From a virus, in IMG/VR virus record IMGVR_UViG_3300021960_000059, positions 1 to 64,000 of that record: 64,000 nt of DNA. One strand, 5' to 3'. The notes beneath the pieces were generated by a model. It saw only the letters and a program-made list of their open reading frames with translations, made no database searches and was not told where the DNA came from. Shown piece after piece: positions 44,666 through 56,060 of this stretch. The position numbers and the translations under genes are program-made. The stretch's first letter is position 1. The number at the start of each line of letters is the position of its first letter.

Positions 44666-45757
44666 TTACTTTTTAATCGACCGACTAATAGCATCTGTAA
44701 ATGCTTTCATTTGTGGATCAATCTGAACTTCGTTTTCTTCATCCAGTTCAACTGGTTCTGAGTCGAATGAAGTATCTTCAGAAATAACTTCTTCTTGTGG
44801 GAAGTAGTTTTCTTTGATAGTCTCCAACTTCTTCGCATAGTCTTCGGCAGAATCAAACTCAACACCTTCAGCGAGAGATTGCATCTTGACTACTTGAGAT
44901 TCAGTTAGACCTTCAGTTACATCGCGCAGAATTTCTGACTTTTTAGATTCAATGATTTCCTTACGAGATACGATGTTCTTTTCGACTTCTTCACTTAAAG
45001 ATTCTTCCAGCTCAGCAATCTTTGATGCGAGTTCGTCAACAAGGTCAACTTTCTCTTCTGGAATGTCAATATATGATTCAGTAAATAAGTTACGCAGACC
45101 TACCATAAAGTTTTCTGCGATTTCTGAACGAATGCCTTGCTCAACTGCCAGTTCATTTTCTTTCATCCACTGCTCAACTACATATTCCATGTAGTCATCC
45201 AATCGAGATGTCAATGACTCAACGATTTCTTCTTTCTCTGCTTCCATTTCTGCTTCAAGATCAATGGTTACTGTTTCCAGAATTTCGTTGACCTTTGACA
45301 CAACTGCCGCTTCAAAGATAGTAGTTGCTTTAGAAGTGAAGTCTTCTGACAGGTCTTCACCTGCGAACATTGCTTCAACATCTTCTGCGACATTTACATC
45401 TTCAGCAGAGACTTTCTTAATTTCTTTGATAGAAGTTACTGAGGAATTTTCTTCCACAGACTCTGACCTCATTCCACCACACATTGCTTCGTATGCCGCT
45501 TTCAGTTCTTCTTTCCTCAAGTTTTGCATATGCGCCATCGCTGCTTGTAACATAGCAACCTTAGTCTTTGGCACTTCTGATGATGAACGTTTCGGTGCCG
45601 ATTTCTTTTCTTTATCGGCATCTTTTCCTTCAGCACCGGGTGCATCTACCTCTTTTGTTGTTGGATCAGGCACTTCGGATGGATCTCCTAGAGATGCTTT
45701 CACCTCTACGATTTGTCCTTCTTCCTGTTCCAACATTTCCATTTCTTGATCGGACAT
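44666..45757 (-). CDS. 22: Prohead core scaffold gp22
   Basis: 363 aa, highly acidic and predicted almost wholly helical, with long heptad stretches (KVDLVDELASKIAELEESLS, then EEVEKNIVSRKEIIESKK). The end, PQMKAFTDAISRSIKK, is typical of T4-like gp22. It scaffolds the prohead and is destroyed by gp21 before packaging; several L-x-E triplets are present. It lies between gp21 and gp23 as in T4, with its own late promoter. T4 gp22 is shorter (269 aa). Confidence 0.85.
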   Translation of the reverse strand: MSDQEMEMLEQEEGQIVEVKASLGDPSEVPDPTTKEVDAPGAEGKDADKEKKSAPKRSSSEVPKTKVAMLQAAMAHMQNLRKEELKAAYEAMCGGMRSESVEENSSVTSIKEIKKVSAEDVNVAEDVEAMFAGEDLSEDFTSKATTIFEAAVVSKVNEILETVTIDLEAEMEAEKEEIVESLTSRLDDYMEYVVEQWMKENELAVEQGIRSEIAENFMVGLRNLFTESYIDIPEEKVDLVDELASKIAELEESLSEEVEKNIVSRKEIIESKKSEILRDVTEGLTESQVVKMQSLAEGVEFDSAEDYAKKLETIKENYFPQEEVISEDTSFDSEPVELDEENEVQIDPQMKAFTDAISRSIKK

Positions 45758-45793
45758 GTTGTTATCTCCTTTACGGTTTAGTCATTTATAATG

Positions 45794-45801
45794 TATTTAT
45801 A
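45794..45801 (-). promoter_or_regulatory. T4-type late promoter of gp22
   Basis: Exact TATAAATA on the minus strand, 37 nt upstream of the gp22 ATG. Confidence 0.75.
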
Positions 45802-45805
45802 AAAC

Positions 45806-46459
45806 TTAAAGTTTCGATAGAAAATTCTTAAAAATCCGCAACTTCGTTTCTTCTAAATCACGAGAAGATGCCTTAACGACTTCTTCTTTGTAATCTGCGA
45901 TAGATGCTTCTTTGATGAGACCATTGTCCCAAATCCACTCCTTACCTTCCATAATACCATTGACAAATGCATCTGGTGCTGATGGATCAGCAACAATGTC
46001 ACCTGCTGTTGCAAGATAGAAATCCCCTTGAACCTCATTCACACCTTGACGATTTGGTTTCAAAGAACCCATGCCACGAGAAGACACTGCTAACTGTCCC
46101 CCATCGTCCATGATGCCCTTAACAATCGCACCCATTGGTGTTTCTGCTAAAATCTTTGCACGACCTCTGAAGTTTGCTCCGTCACGTTTCAAATCAGTAA
46201 TTAAATGAGATACTCGTTCAAGATTAATAGTCGGTCCACTTGGATGACCTAATTCTCCATATGCACGATTTTTTTCAACATACTCTTTGTTATATCGTTT
46301 TACTTCTTTATCTAGCACTTCGGCAGGATACATACGACCATTACGGTTCTTGATGTCGCCTTGCATGAAGATACCTTCGATAAAGTAGTTCTTTTTACCG
46401 TCTTCTTTTGCCTCAGAGATATACTGAATATCTTCATTGAGTTCTGTGATCAGTTTCAT
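45806..46459 (-). CDS. 21: Prohead core protease gp21
   Basis: 217 aa from the ATG at 46459 (MKLITELNEDIQYISEAKED); the longer frame runs through the upstream gap. IEGIFMQGDIKNRNGRMYP and RAYGELGHPSGPTINLERVS (catalytic His region) followed by QLAVSSRGMGSL (catalytic Ser region) are the S78/T4 protease motifs. It cuts gp22, gp23 and internal proteins after L/I-x-E. Its own N-terminus holds ITELNE, which resembles such a site. This enzyme is the predicted processor of the polyproteins at 3746-8690. Confidence 0.95.
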   Translation of the reverse strand: MKLITELNEDIQYISEAKEDGKKNYFIEGIFMQGDIKNRNGRMYPAEVLDKEVKRYNKEYVEKNRAYGELGHPSGPTINLERVSHLITDLKRDGANFRGRAKILAETPMGAIVKGIMDDGGQLAVSSRGMGSLKPNRQGVNEVQGDFYLATAGDIVADPSAPDAFVNGIMEGKEWIWDNGLIKEASIADYKEEVVKASSRDLEETKLRIFKNFLSKL

Positions 46460-46460
46460 T

Positions 46461-46709
46461 TTAGTATCCCGTAGAAGAAATATGAGTACCGAATAAAGTA
46501 GTTGCTCCACGCAATCCTTGCCCGATTTCTAAATGAATTACTTGTCCACCACCTGCGGGAATATAAACACTTCCTATATCACCATCGTCATCTGCATTTC
46601 GGACAGTAACTAATGATGCTGTTGATGTGTTAAAAACATACACTGATGTGGCATTTTTAAAATTAGTGGTTCCAGTTGCAAGTGCTGTTGCCGTACTTAA
46701 TACTTTCAT
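46461..46709 (-). CDS. Small hypothetical structural-type protein inside the head operon
   Basis: 82 aa, MKVLSTATALATGTTNFKNA, then TSVYVFNTSTASLVTVRNAD; beta-rich with few charges, ending GTHISSTGY. The YIPAGGGQVIHLEIGQGLRG segment and the composition recall small head or tail decoration proteins of marine phages. It starts in TAATG with the gp68-position gene and ends 1 nt before gp21, so it is made with the prohead core. There is no T4 counterpart at this position; whether it is in the virion is untested. Confidence 0.55.
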   Translation of the reverse strand: MKVLSTATALATGTTNFKNATSVYVFNTSTASLVTVRNADDDGDIGSVYIPAGGGQVIHLEIGQGLRGATTLFGTHISSTGY

Positions 46710-47164
46710 TACTTACCTCCGAACGCAACGTCCATTAATTTCATGAACACTTCTGGAGACTTTTCAATCTGGTCTTCCATTTTTTTCTTGTTTTTGTCGT
46801 TGATCTTCTTGTAAAGATTAAGCATTGCGTTGGCAGTTGTCATATCTATCTTTAGTGTCTTACCGTTTTCAAACTTAACTGAACCTGTTGACTTTTTGTC
46901 AACGATATTTTTTAAACCGTCCATGACTTTGCCCTCAGTCAAATCGAGTGACTCCAACTCTTCTTTGATAGTGCCGTTGAATACATGATCTTGTCCGGGG
47001 GCTGCTAGGTAATCAGTCTTTTGCACCATGTGTTGGTTAGCAAAATCTTCTTCACCTTTTGATCTGGGTTTATACCCTTTAACTTCATCATCACCATCTT
47101 TTGGTGCGACAGCATCCGCGGCAGATGCTTCTGTTACGAATTTACTAAACTTCTGAATCGACAT
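46709..47164 (-). CDS. Prohead core protein in the gp68 position with a capsid-targeting-like N-terminus
   Basis: 151 aa. It begins MSIQKFSKFVTEASAADAVA: K-F-x-K-F-V-T-E|A resembles the T4 capsid-targeting peptide (MKTYQEFIAE|A) and the starts of the two cargo proteins near 10-12 kb. The rest is charged and helical, ending FMKLMDVAFGGK. The place between gp67 and gp21 matches T4 gp68, but sequence similarity to gp68 was not tested. It overlaps gp67 by 20 nt. Probably a core or internal head protein. Confidence 0.6.
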   Translation of the reverse strand: MSIQKFSKFVTEASAADAVAPKDGDDEVKGYKPRSKGEEDFANQHMVQKTDYLAAPGQDHVFNGTIKEELESLDLTEGKVMDGLKNIVDKKSTGSVKFENGKTLKIDMTTANAMLNLYKKINDKNKKKMEDQIEKSPEVFMKLMDVAFGGK

Positions 47165-47348
47165 CGGTATCCCCTTGGATTTCTTCTTCTGTATCTGCAG
47201 ACATGAAAGATGATGTTACTTGCATTTTTTTCAAACTAACAGCATCACGAACTTTGTCCATCAAAATATCACCGACCGCATTTTTAAATACTGATGCGTC
47301 TCCATCCATCGCAGCTCTTACTGCATCTTGTGTTGTATAATCACTCAT
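47145..47348 (-). CDS. 67: Prohead core protein gp67
   Basis: 67 aa: YTTQDAVRAAMDGDASVFKN, then AVGDILMDKVRDAVSLKKMQ and an acidic C-terminus (ADTEEEIQGDTDVDSEV). The small size, acidic tail and place between gp20 and gp68/gp21 match gp67 (80 aa in T4), an essential core component cut by gp21. A late promoter lies 20 nt upstream. Confidence 0.75.
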   Translation of the reverse strand: MSDYTTQDAVRAAMDGDASVFKNAVGDILMDKVRDAVSLKKMQVTSSFMSADTEEEIQGDTDVDSEV

Positions 47349-47367
47349 GTCGTAATCTCCTAGTAAC

Positions 47368-47375
47368 TATTTATA
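47368..47375 (-). promoter_or_regulatory. T4-type late promoter of gp67-68-21
   Basis: Exact TATAAATA on the minus strand, 20 nt upstream of the gp67 ATG, in the short gap after gp20. Confidence 0.75.
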
Positions 47376-47382
47376 AAATATT

Positions 47383-48870
47383 TTAACTGAAGTCATCTTC
47401 ACCTTCAGGAGAAGGTTCATTTGCAATTTGTTGATCGATTTCTTCAATTTCTTCTTCGGTTTGCATAAGAATATTTTTACGCACCCACTCTTTAGAATAA
47501 TAGTTTCCGACATATTCATCAAGTTCACGTAATGTGTTTAATCTTTCACGCATAATTTCTGCATTTTTAAGTTCTGTAAAATGGTTATCTTCAATAAAGT
47601 CATAGTAAATCTTACCCTTAATATCACTCCACTCTTGCTTAGTAATAATGCCTTTAAGGAGCAATTGCTTTTCAAGAATAATATGGAACAACTCGGAGAA
47701 ACGATAACGCAAACGAGAAATAAATTTAGAGAATTTTAATTCGTCGCGACTAATTTCTGAAGCACGACCTAAGTTAAATGATGAGTCTGATTCTAATCTA
47801 GAAGTAGGAACATTTAGGGATTGATAAAGCTTCTGTCGGAAATAGACTACATCTTCAATTTCACCAAGATTTTGTCCTCCCGGCAGTGTGCTGATTTCAG
47901 TTGCTTTACCGTCTCCACGACGAGGCAACCAATAGTCTTCAAGCATTGTGAGGAATTTACGGTCATCACGAACTTCACCAGTGTTTGCATCATAGACTAA
48001 CTTGTTTTTATGCTTGACCATCATGTCGCGCAAATACTGTTCTGCCTTTGCTTTCGGCAAGTTACCCACATCGATATAAAAGATTCGACGTTCTGGTGCT
48101 CGTGCTAAACGATAGATGACTGTTGCATCTTCAAGCATTCGTAGTTGGTTAAGGGGTTTGATTGCTTTATGAATGTAAGACAATACCATCTTATTATTCT
48201 GATCCATAATACCAGAATGACAATATGCTATCGAGTCCGGTGCAATTTTTACACCTTGATTCCCCGCAGTAATGCCTTTAGAAGAATAGAGATAATATTC
48301 GTCATACTTTTTATTGAATATTTCTTGACTAACACGATTTTGATTGTCTCTTTTTTCAACACGAACCTTTTTAATTTTTCGTGGATCTATATAACGAATT
48401 TCCTGAATGCCCACACGAGGTCTTTTTGTATCGATCATTAAATGATAATATAGACGACCGTCAATATACCAATTACGAAAAATATCATACGCACGATTAT
48501 GAAAATTGAGCATATTCAAAATTTCATCAAACTCTTTTCGAATCAAATCTTTAATCGTATCATCCATTTCTTCGACATTATCAAGGACAATTGATACTGG
48601 TGAATCTTGCTCAGTACCAACAATAGTTTCATTAATAATATCATCAATTGCTCTTTCGCATTCTGGTTGTTGAGCCATCTCTCGATATCGAGTAATGAGA
48701 TGTGCTTCATTTTTTGCTTGACTATTGACATCTACAGTAGTGCCATAAACTCCACCTTCAGCAACTGCGAGAGTTCCATCGTCATTTGGTGGAGGTGCGA
48801 AAGATATTACATTAGGTTTGGTTTCTTCGTCTTTTTTACCAATTTGAAAACCAAAGAGTTCGATTGCCAT
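47383..48870 (-). CDS. 20: Portal vertex protein gp20
   Basis: 495 aa (T4 gp20 524 aa). AHLITRYREMAQQPECERAI, PVSIVLDNVEEMDDTIKDLI and FYIDVGNLPKAKAEQYLRDM, then LEDYWLPRRGDGKATEISTL are the conserved stretches used to recognise T4-like portals. It forms the dodecameric ring through which gp17 pumps DNA and starts prohead assembly. A terminator whose loop holds a late-promoter-like box lies directly upstream. Confidence 0.95.
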   Translation of the reverse strand: MAIELFGFQIGKKDEETKPNVISFAPPPNDDGTLAVAEGGVYGTTVDVNSQAKNEAHLITRYREMAQQPECERAIDDIINETIVGTEQDSPVSIVLDNVEEMDDTIKDLIRKEFDEILNMLNFHNRAYDIFRNWYIDGRLYYHLMIDTKRPRVGIQEIRYIDPRKIKKVRVEKRDNQNRVSQEIFNKKYDEYYLYSSKGITAGNQGVKIAPDSIAYCHSGIMDQNNKMVLSYIHKAIKPLNQLRMLEDATVIYRLARAPERRIFYIDVGNLPKAKAEQYLRDMMVKHKNKLVYDANTGEVRDDRKFLTMLEDYWLPRRGDGKATEISTLPGGQNLGEIEDVVYFRQKLYQSLNVPTSRLESDSSFNLGRASEISRDELKFSKFISRLRYRFSELFHIILEKQLLLKGIITKQEWSDIKGKIYYDFIEDNHFTELKNAEIMRERLNTLRELDEYVGNYYSKEWVRKNILMQTEEEIEEIDQQIANEPSPEGEDDFS

Positions 48871-48891
48871 GTTTTTTCCTCAATAATAAAC

Positions 48892-48920
48892 AGGGGCGAC
48901 TGTTCTATTTAGTCGCCCCT
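48892..48920 (-). terminator. Terminator after gp19 with a late-promoter-like loop
   Basis: AGGGGCGACT/AGTCGCCCCT, a perfect 10-bp stem, followed by GTTTATT on the minus strand. The arm-loop junction reads GACTAAATAGA, containing TAAATA (6 of 8 of the late box), 35 nt upstream of gp20. Confidence 0.75.
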
Positions 48921-48937
48921 TTAATCACTTTTGTGGG

Positions 48938-49489
48938 TTAGATCCCACCAGCGTTGCCAGTTTGACCACCAGATACCTGCCAGTAGTCATACACAAAGGT
49001 AACACCAAACTCTTCGATATTATCACCTTGATCCCATCCTAAATCAATCGCTGCGACTGCGGTTGGGAAGATACCTATAAAGTCATATACACGCAGAATT
49101 TCACCAGTTTTACCATACTGAGTGACCTGTGCGTTTGCTTTGTAGAGTGAAGGTGCTGAACCACCCGCATTGTTGATGTTGCCTTGGAATGAGTTAATCG
49201 CATTTGACCACTGTTCCATTGCATTACGAATCAAAAAGTCTTCATCGTTGATGATCGTTGGTGACCACTCACCAAAAGTACGAGTACCTGCGACTTTAAT
49301 TATACGACCAAAGTATGGCACATCAATCGCACTCAAAGTTGCTTCCGGGATCTGAGCTGTCTTGCACATGAAAGGTACTTGTGCGTCTGCGACACCGTTG
49401 ATCGGGTTCGTGATCTGCACTTGGAACAGGGAGGGACGAGCCCCTCCTTGTGCTAATGCTCCTGAGAATTCGTTTACATTAAACGCCAT
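48938..49489 (-). CDS. 19: Tail tube protein gp19
   Basis: 183 aa (T4 gp19 163 aa). LFQVQITNPINGVADAQVPF, MCKTAQIPEATLSAIDVPYF, then GRIIKVAGTRTFGEWSPTII and a C-terminal FVYDYWQVSG are typical of the tube barrel. It polymerises on the baseplate inside the gp18 sheath. It follows gp18 and has its own late box (GATAAATA) and terminator. Confidence 0.9.
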   Translation of the reverse strand: MAFNVNEFSGALAQGGARPSLFQVQITNPINGVADAQVPFMCKTAQIPEATLSAIDVPYFGRIIKVAGTRTFGEWSPTIINDEDFLIRNAMEQWSNAINSFQGNINNAGGSAPSLYKANAQVTQYGKTGEILRVYDFIGIFPTAVAAIDLGWDQGDNIEEFGVTFVYDYWQVSGGQTGNAGGI

Positions 49490-49511
49490 TATTGTTCTCC
49501 TGTTTTATCTC

Positions 49512-49519
49512 TATTTATC
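49512..49519 (-). promoter_or_regulatory. Probable late promoter of gp19
   Basis: GATAAATA (7 of 8) on the minus strand, 23 nt upstream of the gp19 ATG, overlapping the gp18 stop region. Confidence 0.6.
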
Positions 49520-51563
49520 CTGCACGACCAACGATTTCTGAGAACTCTACTCCAGTTCTCACCGCTACAAAGTTTAGTTGGATAAAGTTGATAGAACGAG
49601 CAGGTTTAATATAAATATCACCCACGAACTCATTGCGGTCAATAACTTCTCCGGTATTGTTTGTTCCGTCTACTACAACAGTAAAGTCGGTAATACCACG
49701 ACGACCTTGCACATCTCGTAAGAACGGTTCTACTAAGTTCTTAAACTGAGCACGAGTGAATTCATCGTTGAATTCGAACAATGTAAAGTTCGCTGCGGTT
49801 GCGATTGCTTTTTCCAACACAATAAACAGTCGACGCACATTAATTCTATCAAACGCAGAAGGTTGCGCTAATAGTGTTTTATCTCCAAACAATACAGTAC
49901 CTTGACCGGGGAATGTTACAATAGGGTTAATGCCCTTCTTGTAGAGTTGATCACGATCTGCTTTCGATGGGTTGTATGCTAACTTAATCGCATTCTTAAC
50001 ATTACCACGGTTAAATCCTGCAGGAGAGAACCAAGGATCACGAGTCAGATCAGTCTGCACCATGAGACCTGCTGTATCTGCGTTCAGTGGTACATAACGG
50101 TATACATCGTTGTACTTATCGTACTGATACTTCCAACCAGAATCCATCACTGCGTATGAAGATGATGGCAACAAATCACGGAATGCGATAATGTCATCAC
50201 GTTCTTTTCCGTCGTATGCATTGTTATTCACTACATCAGACCTTTCTGGTGAGAGAACCACGACACAATCTTTACGCACTTCTGCAATGTTATTGATTAG
50301 ATGCGTTGCAACAGTTTGATTTGCATCTGAACCTAAGAGGAAAGAAACATCTACATCAGCAGTGTTGTTAAACAGATTATATCCTGTAACTTTTTCGGAA
50401 TCACCTAATGCTGTACCATCTGCACCATTTGTCATTGATACTGTGATTGGTGCATTCCAAGTAGTTTGATCAGCACCAGATCCCCCACCAAAAGTTGTGG
50501 TAACTGCTGTTGAAGTTGCCGCACCAGTAATATTCGGATTCGTAAATCCTGCCCAGATCCATGCAGATTGTTGGTTGATAACTGTCTGATAGTAGTTACT
50601 TGCACCTTGCTCTGTCTTTGCATCAGATGCCAAAGAAACATTTTCATAAGTTTCTAGAATTGACTTACGGGCACCAGTAATAAGACCATCTTCATCCTCT
50701 ACAACAATGTGAACAGCATCACCAGTAGATCCTGCTGTATTTGCATATGATGTTGTGGTTGGAGCTTGATCAAAGTTATTGTAGTATTCCCAACGACGAA
50801 CTAGTGTTGTTTGTGCACTATCAACTGCAGCTTCTGGTGATGCACCCACTTTAAGAGTTGATGTTCCACCGTCAGTAAATGCTTTGTAGGTAGAATCTAA
50901 TGTAATCTGCGTTGCACTATCAATGGAACTAATTTTTCCTAAGAAGACATTGTTACTTGATAATAAATTATCTCCAACAATAAGTTTGCTAGTTGCGTCT
51001 GAATTATCTCCGTCTAAGTTACCAGAGTATCCAATTGTTACAATTTTTGAACCTGCAGTAAAAATAAATTGAACATTTGCAGTTGTTTCGAAAGAGTATG
51101 TGTTATCTGAACACACCCCAATAGTTTGTTGCCATGCGTTAGCAGAAGGACACATTGAAACTTTCAAGGAGTTTCCTAATGCACCCGGATATTTTGCAAC
51201 CCAATCTCCGTCAGTCGAGGCCGCAGTATAATCATTATCATAATCGTCTTGATTTTTAATAACACGATCTGCTTTTGTGCTTGCAGTTGCATTATATGCA
51301 TCTGAAGACACACCACGCACAACATAAAGTTGGTTACCGTATGCAAGGAAATTCGCTGCGGTAAAAAATGATGTTGCACTGGTTGAATCCGGTTTATGGA
51401 AAATGTTTACGAGTCGATCTTCACTATCTACCAATACTCTTTGCAGAGCTGGTCCCCATTTAAACTGTCCTACAATACCGCCCTCTGTGGTACTTACTGC
51501 AGGAACAACGGTAGTGAGATCAATTTCACTTACATTAACGCCCGGTGATACTTGGAAAGGCAT
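49515..51563 (-). CDS. 18: Tail sheath protein gp18
   Basis: 682 aa from the ATG at 51563 (MPFQVSPGVNVSEIDLTTVV); six earlier codons are read through the ribosome-site region. VVPAVSTTEGGIVGQFKWGP is the standard sheath opening. The C-terminal domain (INVRRLFIVLEKAIATAANF, then FNDEFTRAQFKNLVEPFLRD) is the contractile core. The variable middle probably faces outside. T4 gp18 is 659 aa. A late promoter (51610-51617) precedes it. Confidence 0.95.
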   Translation of the reverse strand: MPFQVSPGVNVSEIDLTTVVPAVSTTEGGIVGQFKWGPALQRVLVDSEDRLVNIFHKPDSTSATSFFTAANFLAYGNQLYVVRGVSSDAYNATASTKADRVIKNQDDYDNDYTAASTDGDWVAKYPGALGNSLKVSMCPSANAWQQTIGVCSDNTYSFETTANVQFIFTAGSKIVTIGYSGNLDGDNSDATSKLIVGDNLLSSNNVFLGKISSIDSATQITLDSTYKAFTDGGTSTLKVGASPEAAVDSAQTTLVRRWEYYNNFDQAPTTTSYANTAGSTGDAVHIVVEDEDGLITGARKSILETYENVSLASDAKTEQGASNYYQTVINQQSAWIWAGFTNPNITGAATSTAVTTTFGGGSGADQTTWNAPITVSMTNGADGTALGDSEKVTGYNLFNNTADVDVSFLLGSDANQTVATHLINNIAEVRKDCVVVLSPERSDVVNNNAYDGKERDDIIAFRDLLPSSSYAVMDSGWKYQYDKYNDVYRYVPLNADTAGLMVQTDLTRDPWFSPAGFNRGNVKNAIKLAYNPSKADRDQLYKKGINPIVTFPGQGTVLFGDKTLLAQPSAFDRINVRRLFIVLEKAIATAANFTLFEFNDEFTRAQFKNLVEPFLRDVQGRRGITDFTVVVDGTNNTGEVIDRNEFVGDIYIKPARSINFIQLNFVAVRTGVEFSEIVGRAG

Positions 51564-51609
51564 TTTATTTCTCCTTCTCATTAAAGAGTCATTTTTATAT
51601 TTCTTCCAA

Positions 51610-51617
51610 TATTTATA
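51610..51617 (-). promoter_or_regulatory. T4-type late promoter of gp18
   Basis: Exact TATAAATA on the minus strand, 47 nt upstream of the gp18 ATG, in the gap after gp17. Confidence 0.8.
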
Positions 51618-51629
51618 AAAAACTGTTGT

Positions 51630-53682
<2,053 letters not shown>

Positions 53683-53707
53683 AGTTTATACCTAATTTTA
53701 ACATGCT

Positions 53708-54529
53708 TTACTGACCTGAACTATCAAAAAAGTTTTCTCTTTCAAATGCAAATCCATAATTATCAGAAGCACTAATTAATGATGATGCAACCGATGCGGT
53801 AGCATTTGTTGTTGGAGACCCGTTTGCAAGTAATCCCGGTGTTAATGTGAGTTTACTATTTACTGAGGATGTGGCAGTAGTATTTGCAAACGCATTAATA
53901 ATAGACTTTTTAATAACCGCAGAATTTTTGACAGGACCGAAAATATATCCTTTCACCACAAAATTCATGGTGTATATTAATGCTCGTCTTGTTTGGAAAT
54001 CACCATCATAAGTGTCTTCAATACTCATCCCAGTAAATATTGTTGGAATATCATAGTACTCATTAGTATCTGTCACCAACTTCATCGTATTAACCCATTC
54101 TGGTCTAAAGAACGGCAAGATTTGTTCGATGGTTTGTACCGCATCTTCTTGGTTACCAAACATTCCATATAATGAAAAGTCGATATTGTATGGCACAGGA
54201 ACTTGTTGATTTTTTACTTTATCATTATCCGTCGATGTGTAAATATTTTTTTGAAGTTTGTTTAAATTTCTAGAAGGATCATATGTGTAATTCGTTATTT
54301 CAAAAGACAGTCTAGGCAATTGTAATGCGACTTCACGATCTAAACTTGGATCAGTTCTTAGACGAGAAAGAAATTTTTCTCGTGGTCCATATGCAATTGG
54401 TAATCGAAACTGTTGAGTAGGTTGATTGCTTGCATTATATCTAACAATTTCAATTTCGTTAAACATATTGCCGAACATAATGACATACTTTCGTATGGCA
54501 CCGTGATAGTATTGTGGATTACCAAACAT
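53708..54529 (-). CDS. 15: Tail sheath stabiliser / tail terminator gp15
   Basis: 273 aa from the ATG at 54529 (MFGNPQYYHGAIRKYVIMFG), in TAATG overlap with gp14; T4 gp15 has 272 aa. MFNEIEIVRYNASNQPTQQF and IAYGPREKFLSRLRTDPSLD are signature stretches. It caps the contractile sheath and joins tail to head. The C-terminus is Ser/Ala/Asn-rich. Confidence 0.9.
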   Translation of the reverse strand: MFGNPQYYHGAIRKYVIMFGNMFNEIEIVRYNASNQPTQQFRLPIAYGPREKFLSRLRTDPSLDREVALQLPRLSFEITNYTYDPSRNLNKLQKNIYTSTDNDKVKNQQVPVPYNIDFSLYGMFGNQEDAVQTIEQILPFFRPEWVNTMKLVTDTNEYYDIPTIFTGMSIEDTYDGDFQTRRALIYTMNFVVKGYIFGPVKNSAVIKKSIINAFANTTATSSVNSKLTLTPGLLANGSPTTNATASVASSLISASDNYGFAFERENFFDSSGQ

Positions 54530-55281
54530 TACCAACTACCCTCTTCAGAAAATGGATTGGACTCAGAGAAGTCTAAGAAATCAATACTTGATGTCGTAAA
54601 GTACTCATTGTTTGCCTGAGAATCAATTTGACTAATGTCGTAATCTTCACGAACAATTGACGCACCATCTTCAAAGACAAGAACTTCTCCTGCCTCAGTA
54701 AGCAACTCGTAGATTCCTCGGTCAGTAGAGAACTTCTCTTCGATGTTATCAACAACAGAAAGTCCAGTGTCAAGTATTTCATTATTGTAAGTAAACAATG
54801 ATAGACTCAGATCATAGGTTTGTAATGATCCCATCTGGTAAAAAATAGATTCGTGTTCAACAAACTTGACTTCAAATATTTTGCCATTGAGTGGGAAATA
54901 TATTAAGTCTCCCTCAGATGGACGACCGATACCTTCTAATTCATTTGTAGGAGTCGTATCAAGTTTATTGATTTCTTCACCAAATCGTCTTTGAGAAACT
55001 GTAAGGACAAGTTCATCTTGGATTTCAAGACCAAATTTGGAGAGAAAATCTCCTTCACCTTGAAACCCATCGACAGACTTAATGTACATTTCAATTTGAT
55101 ATGCCGTTTCGAATTTGGAAAGAATATCTTCACCAAACAGAGTGTCTTCCTTCACCATTTTTCTAGGCATATACATCACATCTATACCATAAATTTTGAT
55201 CGATTCAATGATCAAATTTTCGATAAGGTTTTGCTCTTGTGTAAAAGCAAAATTGTTAAAGTATAGATTTGTAGTAGGCAT
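54529..55281 (-). CDS. 14: Neck protein gp14
   Basis: 250 aa (T4 gp14 256 aa). Opening NLYFNNFAFTQEQNLIENLI, then IYGIDVMYMPRKMVKEDTLF and ADEINKL-type segments (RRFGEEINKLDTTPTNELEG) are conserved among T4-like head-closure proteins. The C-terminus ends in an acidic SNPFSEEGSW tail. It joins the head after packaging, together with gp13. Confidence 0.9.
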   Translation of the reverse strand: MPTTNLYFNNFAFTQEQNLIENLIIESIKIYGIDVMYMPRKMVKEDTLFGEDILSKFETAYQIEMYIKSVDGFQGEGDFLSKFGLEIQDELVLTVSQRRFGEEINKLDTTPTNELEGIGRPSEGDLIYFPLNGKIFEVKFVEHESIFYQMGSLQTYDLSLSLFTYNNEILDTGLSVVDNIEEKFSTDRGIYELLTEAGEVLVFEDGASIVREDYDISQIDSQANNEYFTTSSIDFLDFSESNPFSEEGSW

Positions 55282-55285
55282 TTAA

Positions 55286-56029
55286 TTACCCAATCATGTC
55301 CATTGCAGGAAGTGAGTAAGAATTTACTACCTCTTCTTCCAACCGTTTAATTTCTTCATCCGCTTCTGACCAGATTGTTTGACCGTTAAATTGCAGTCCA
55401 CCCGGCAATTGCATTCCTTCAAACTTTTTAAGGTTCTCTCCCCATTGTCGTTTGAACAATTGTGTGCAATATTGACGCAACCAACGATCCCCCCATACAG
55501 AGGTGTAAGTATCTGGATCAAGAATACGATAACATTCTATGATCAAATATTCTCCGACGGTTACTCTCGCAGACCAATCCATATCTAGATACAGTCGATC
55601 AGTGTGCCGACTGAATCTTAGAGGTTGTTTTCCGACAAAAATTTCTTCCATTAATGCGATACGTTCCATAGAACTGACATAGTTCTGAAACTGAGAATGA
55701 GACCAATCATAAATCTCATTCAGTGTTACTTGATACCTGAGATTGAATAGGTTGTTTGCGTTGAGTCCAGTGCCTACTGGGAAGACATTAATAATGCCAT
55801 TGATTGTGCTTGGCACCGTGACATATTCATTGGTAATATCATCAGCAGTAACTTGATGTTTAAGAAAAGTTCTTTCCGAACCATCAAAATGATAATCACG
55901 ATAATACTCTAATGCGTCATCGATTCGATCTTGCATCTGGTCTTCATCGATATTAATTTCGATGACCGGATGACCCAATCTCCTCATGCAGTATTTTTTT
56001 AATTCTTCTCGTGTGGTAGGATTTGCCAT
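55286..56029 (-). CDS. 13: Neck protein gp13
   Basis: 247 aa (T4 gp13 309 aa). NPTTREELKKYCMRRLGHPV, then IEINIDEDQMQDRIDDALEY and YHFDGSERTFLKHQVTADDI form the typical N-terminus. WSARVTVGEYLIIECYRILD and WLRQYCTQLFKRQWGENLKK follow. It forms the head-completion ring on the portal. A late promoter lies at 56061-56068. Confidence 0.9.
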   Translation of the reverse strand: MANPTTREELKKYCMRRLGHPVIEINIDEDQMQDRIDDALEYYRDYHFDGSERTFLKHQVTADDITNEYVTVPSTINGIINVFPVGTGLNANNLFNLRYQVTLNEIYDWSHSQFQNYVSSMERIALMEEIFVGKQPLRFSRHTDRLYLDMDWSARVTVGEYLIIECYRILDPDTYTSVWGDRWLRQYCTQLFKRQWGENLKKFEGMQLPGGLQFNGQTIWSEADEEIKRLEEEVVNSYSLPAMDMIG

Positions 56030-56060
56030 AAAAATAGTCCTAAGAGTTTATCTATAGGAC

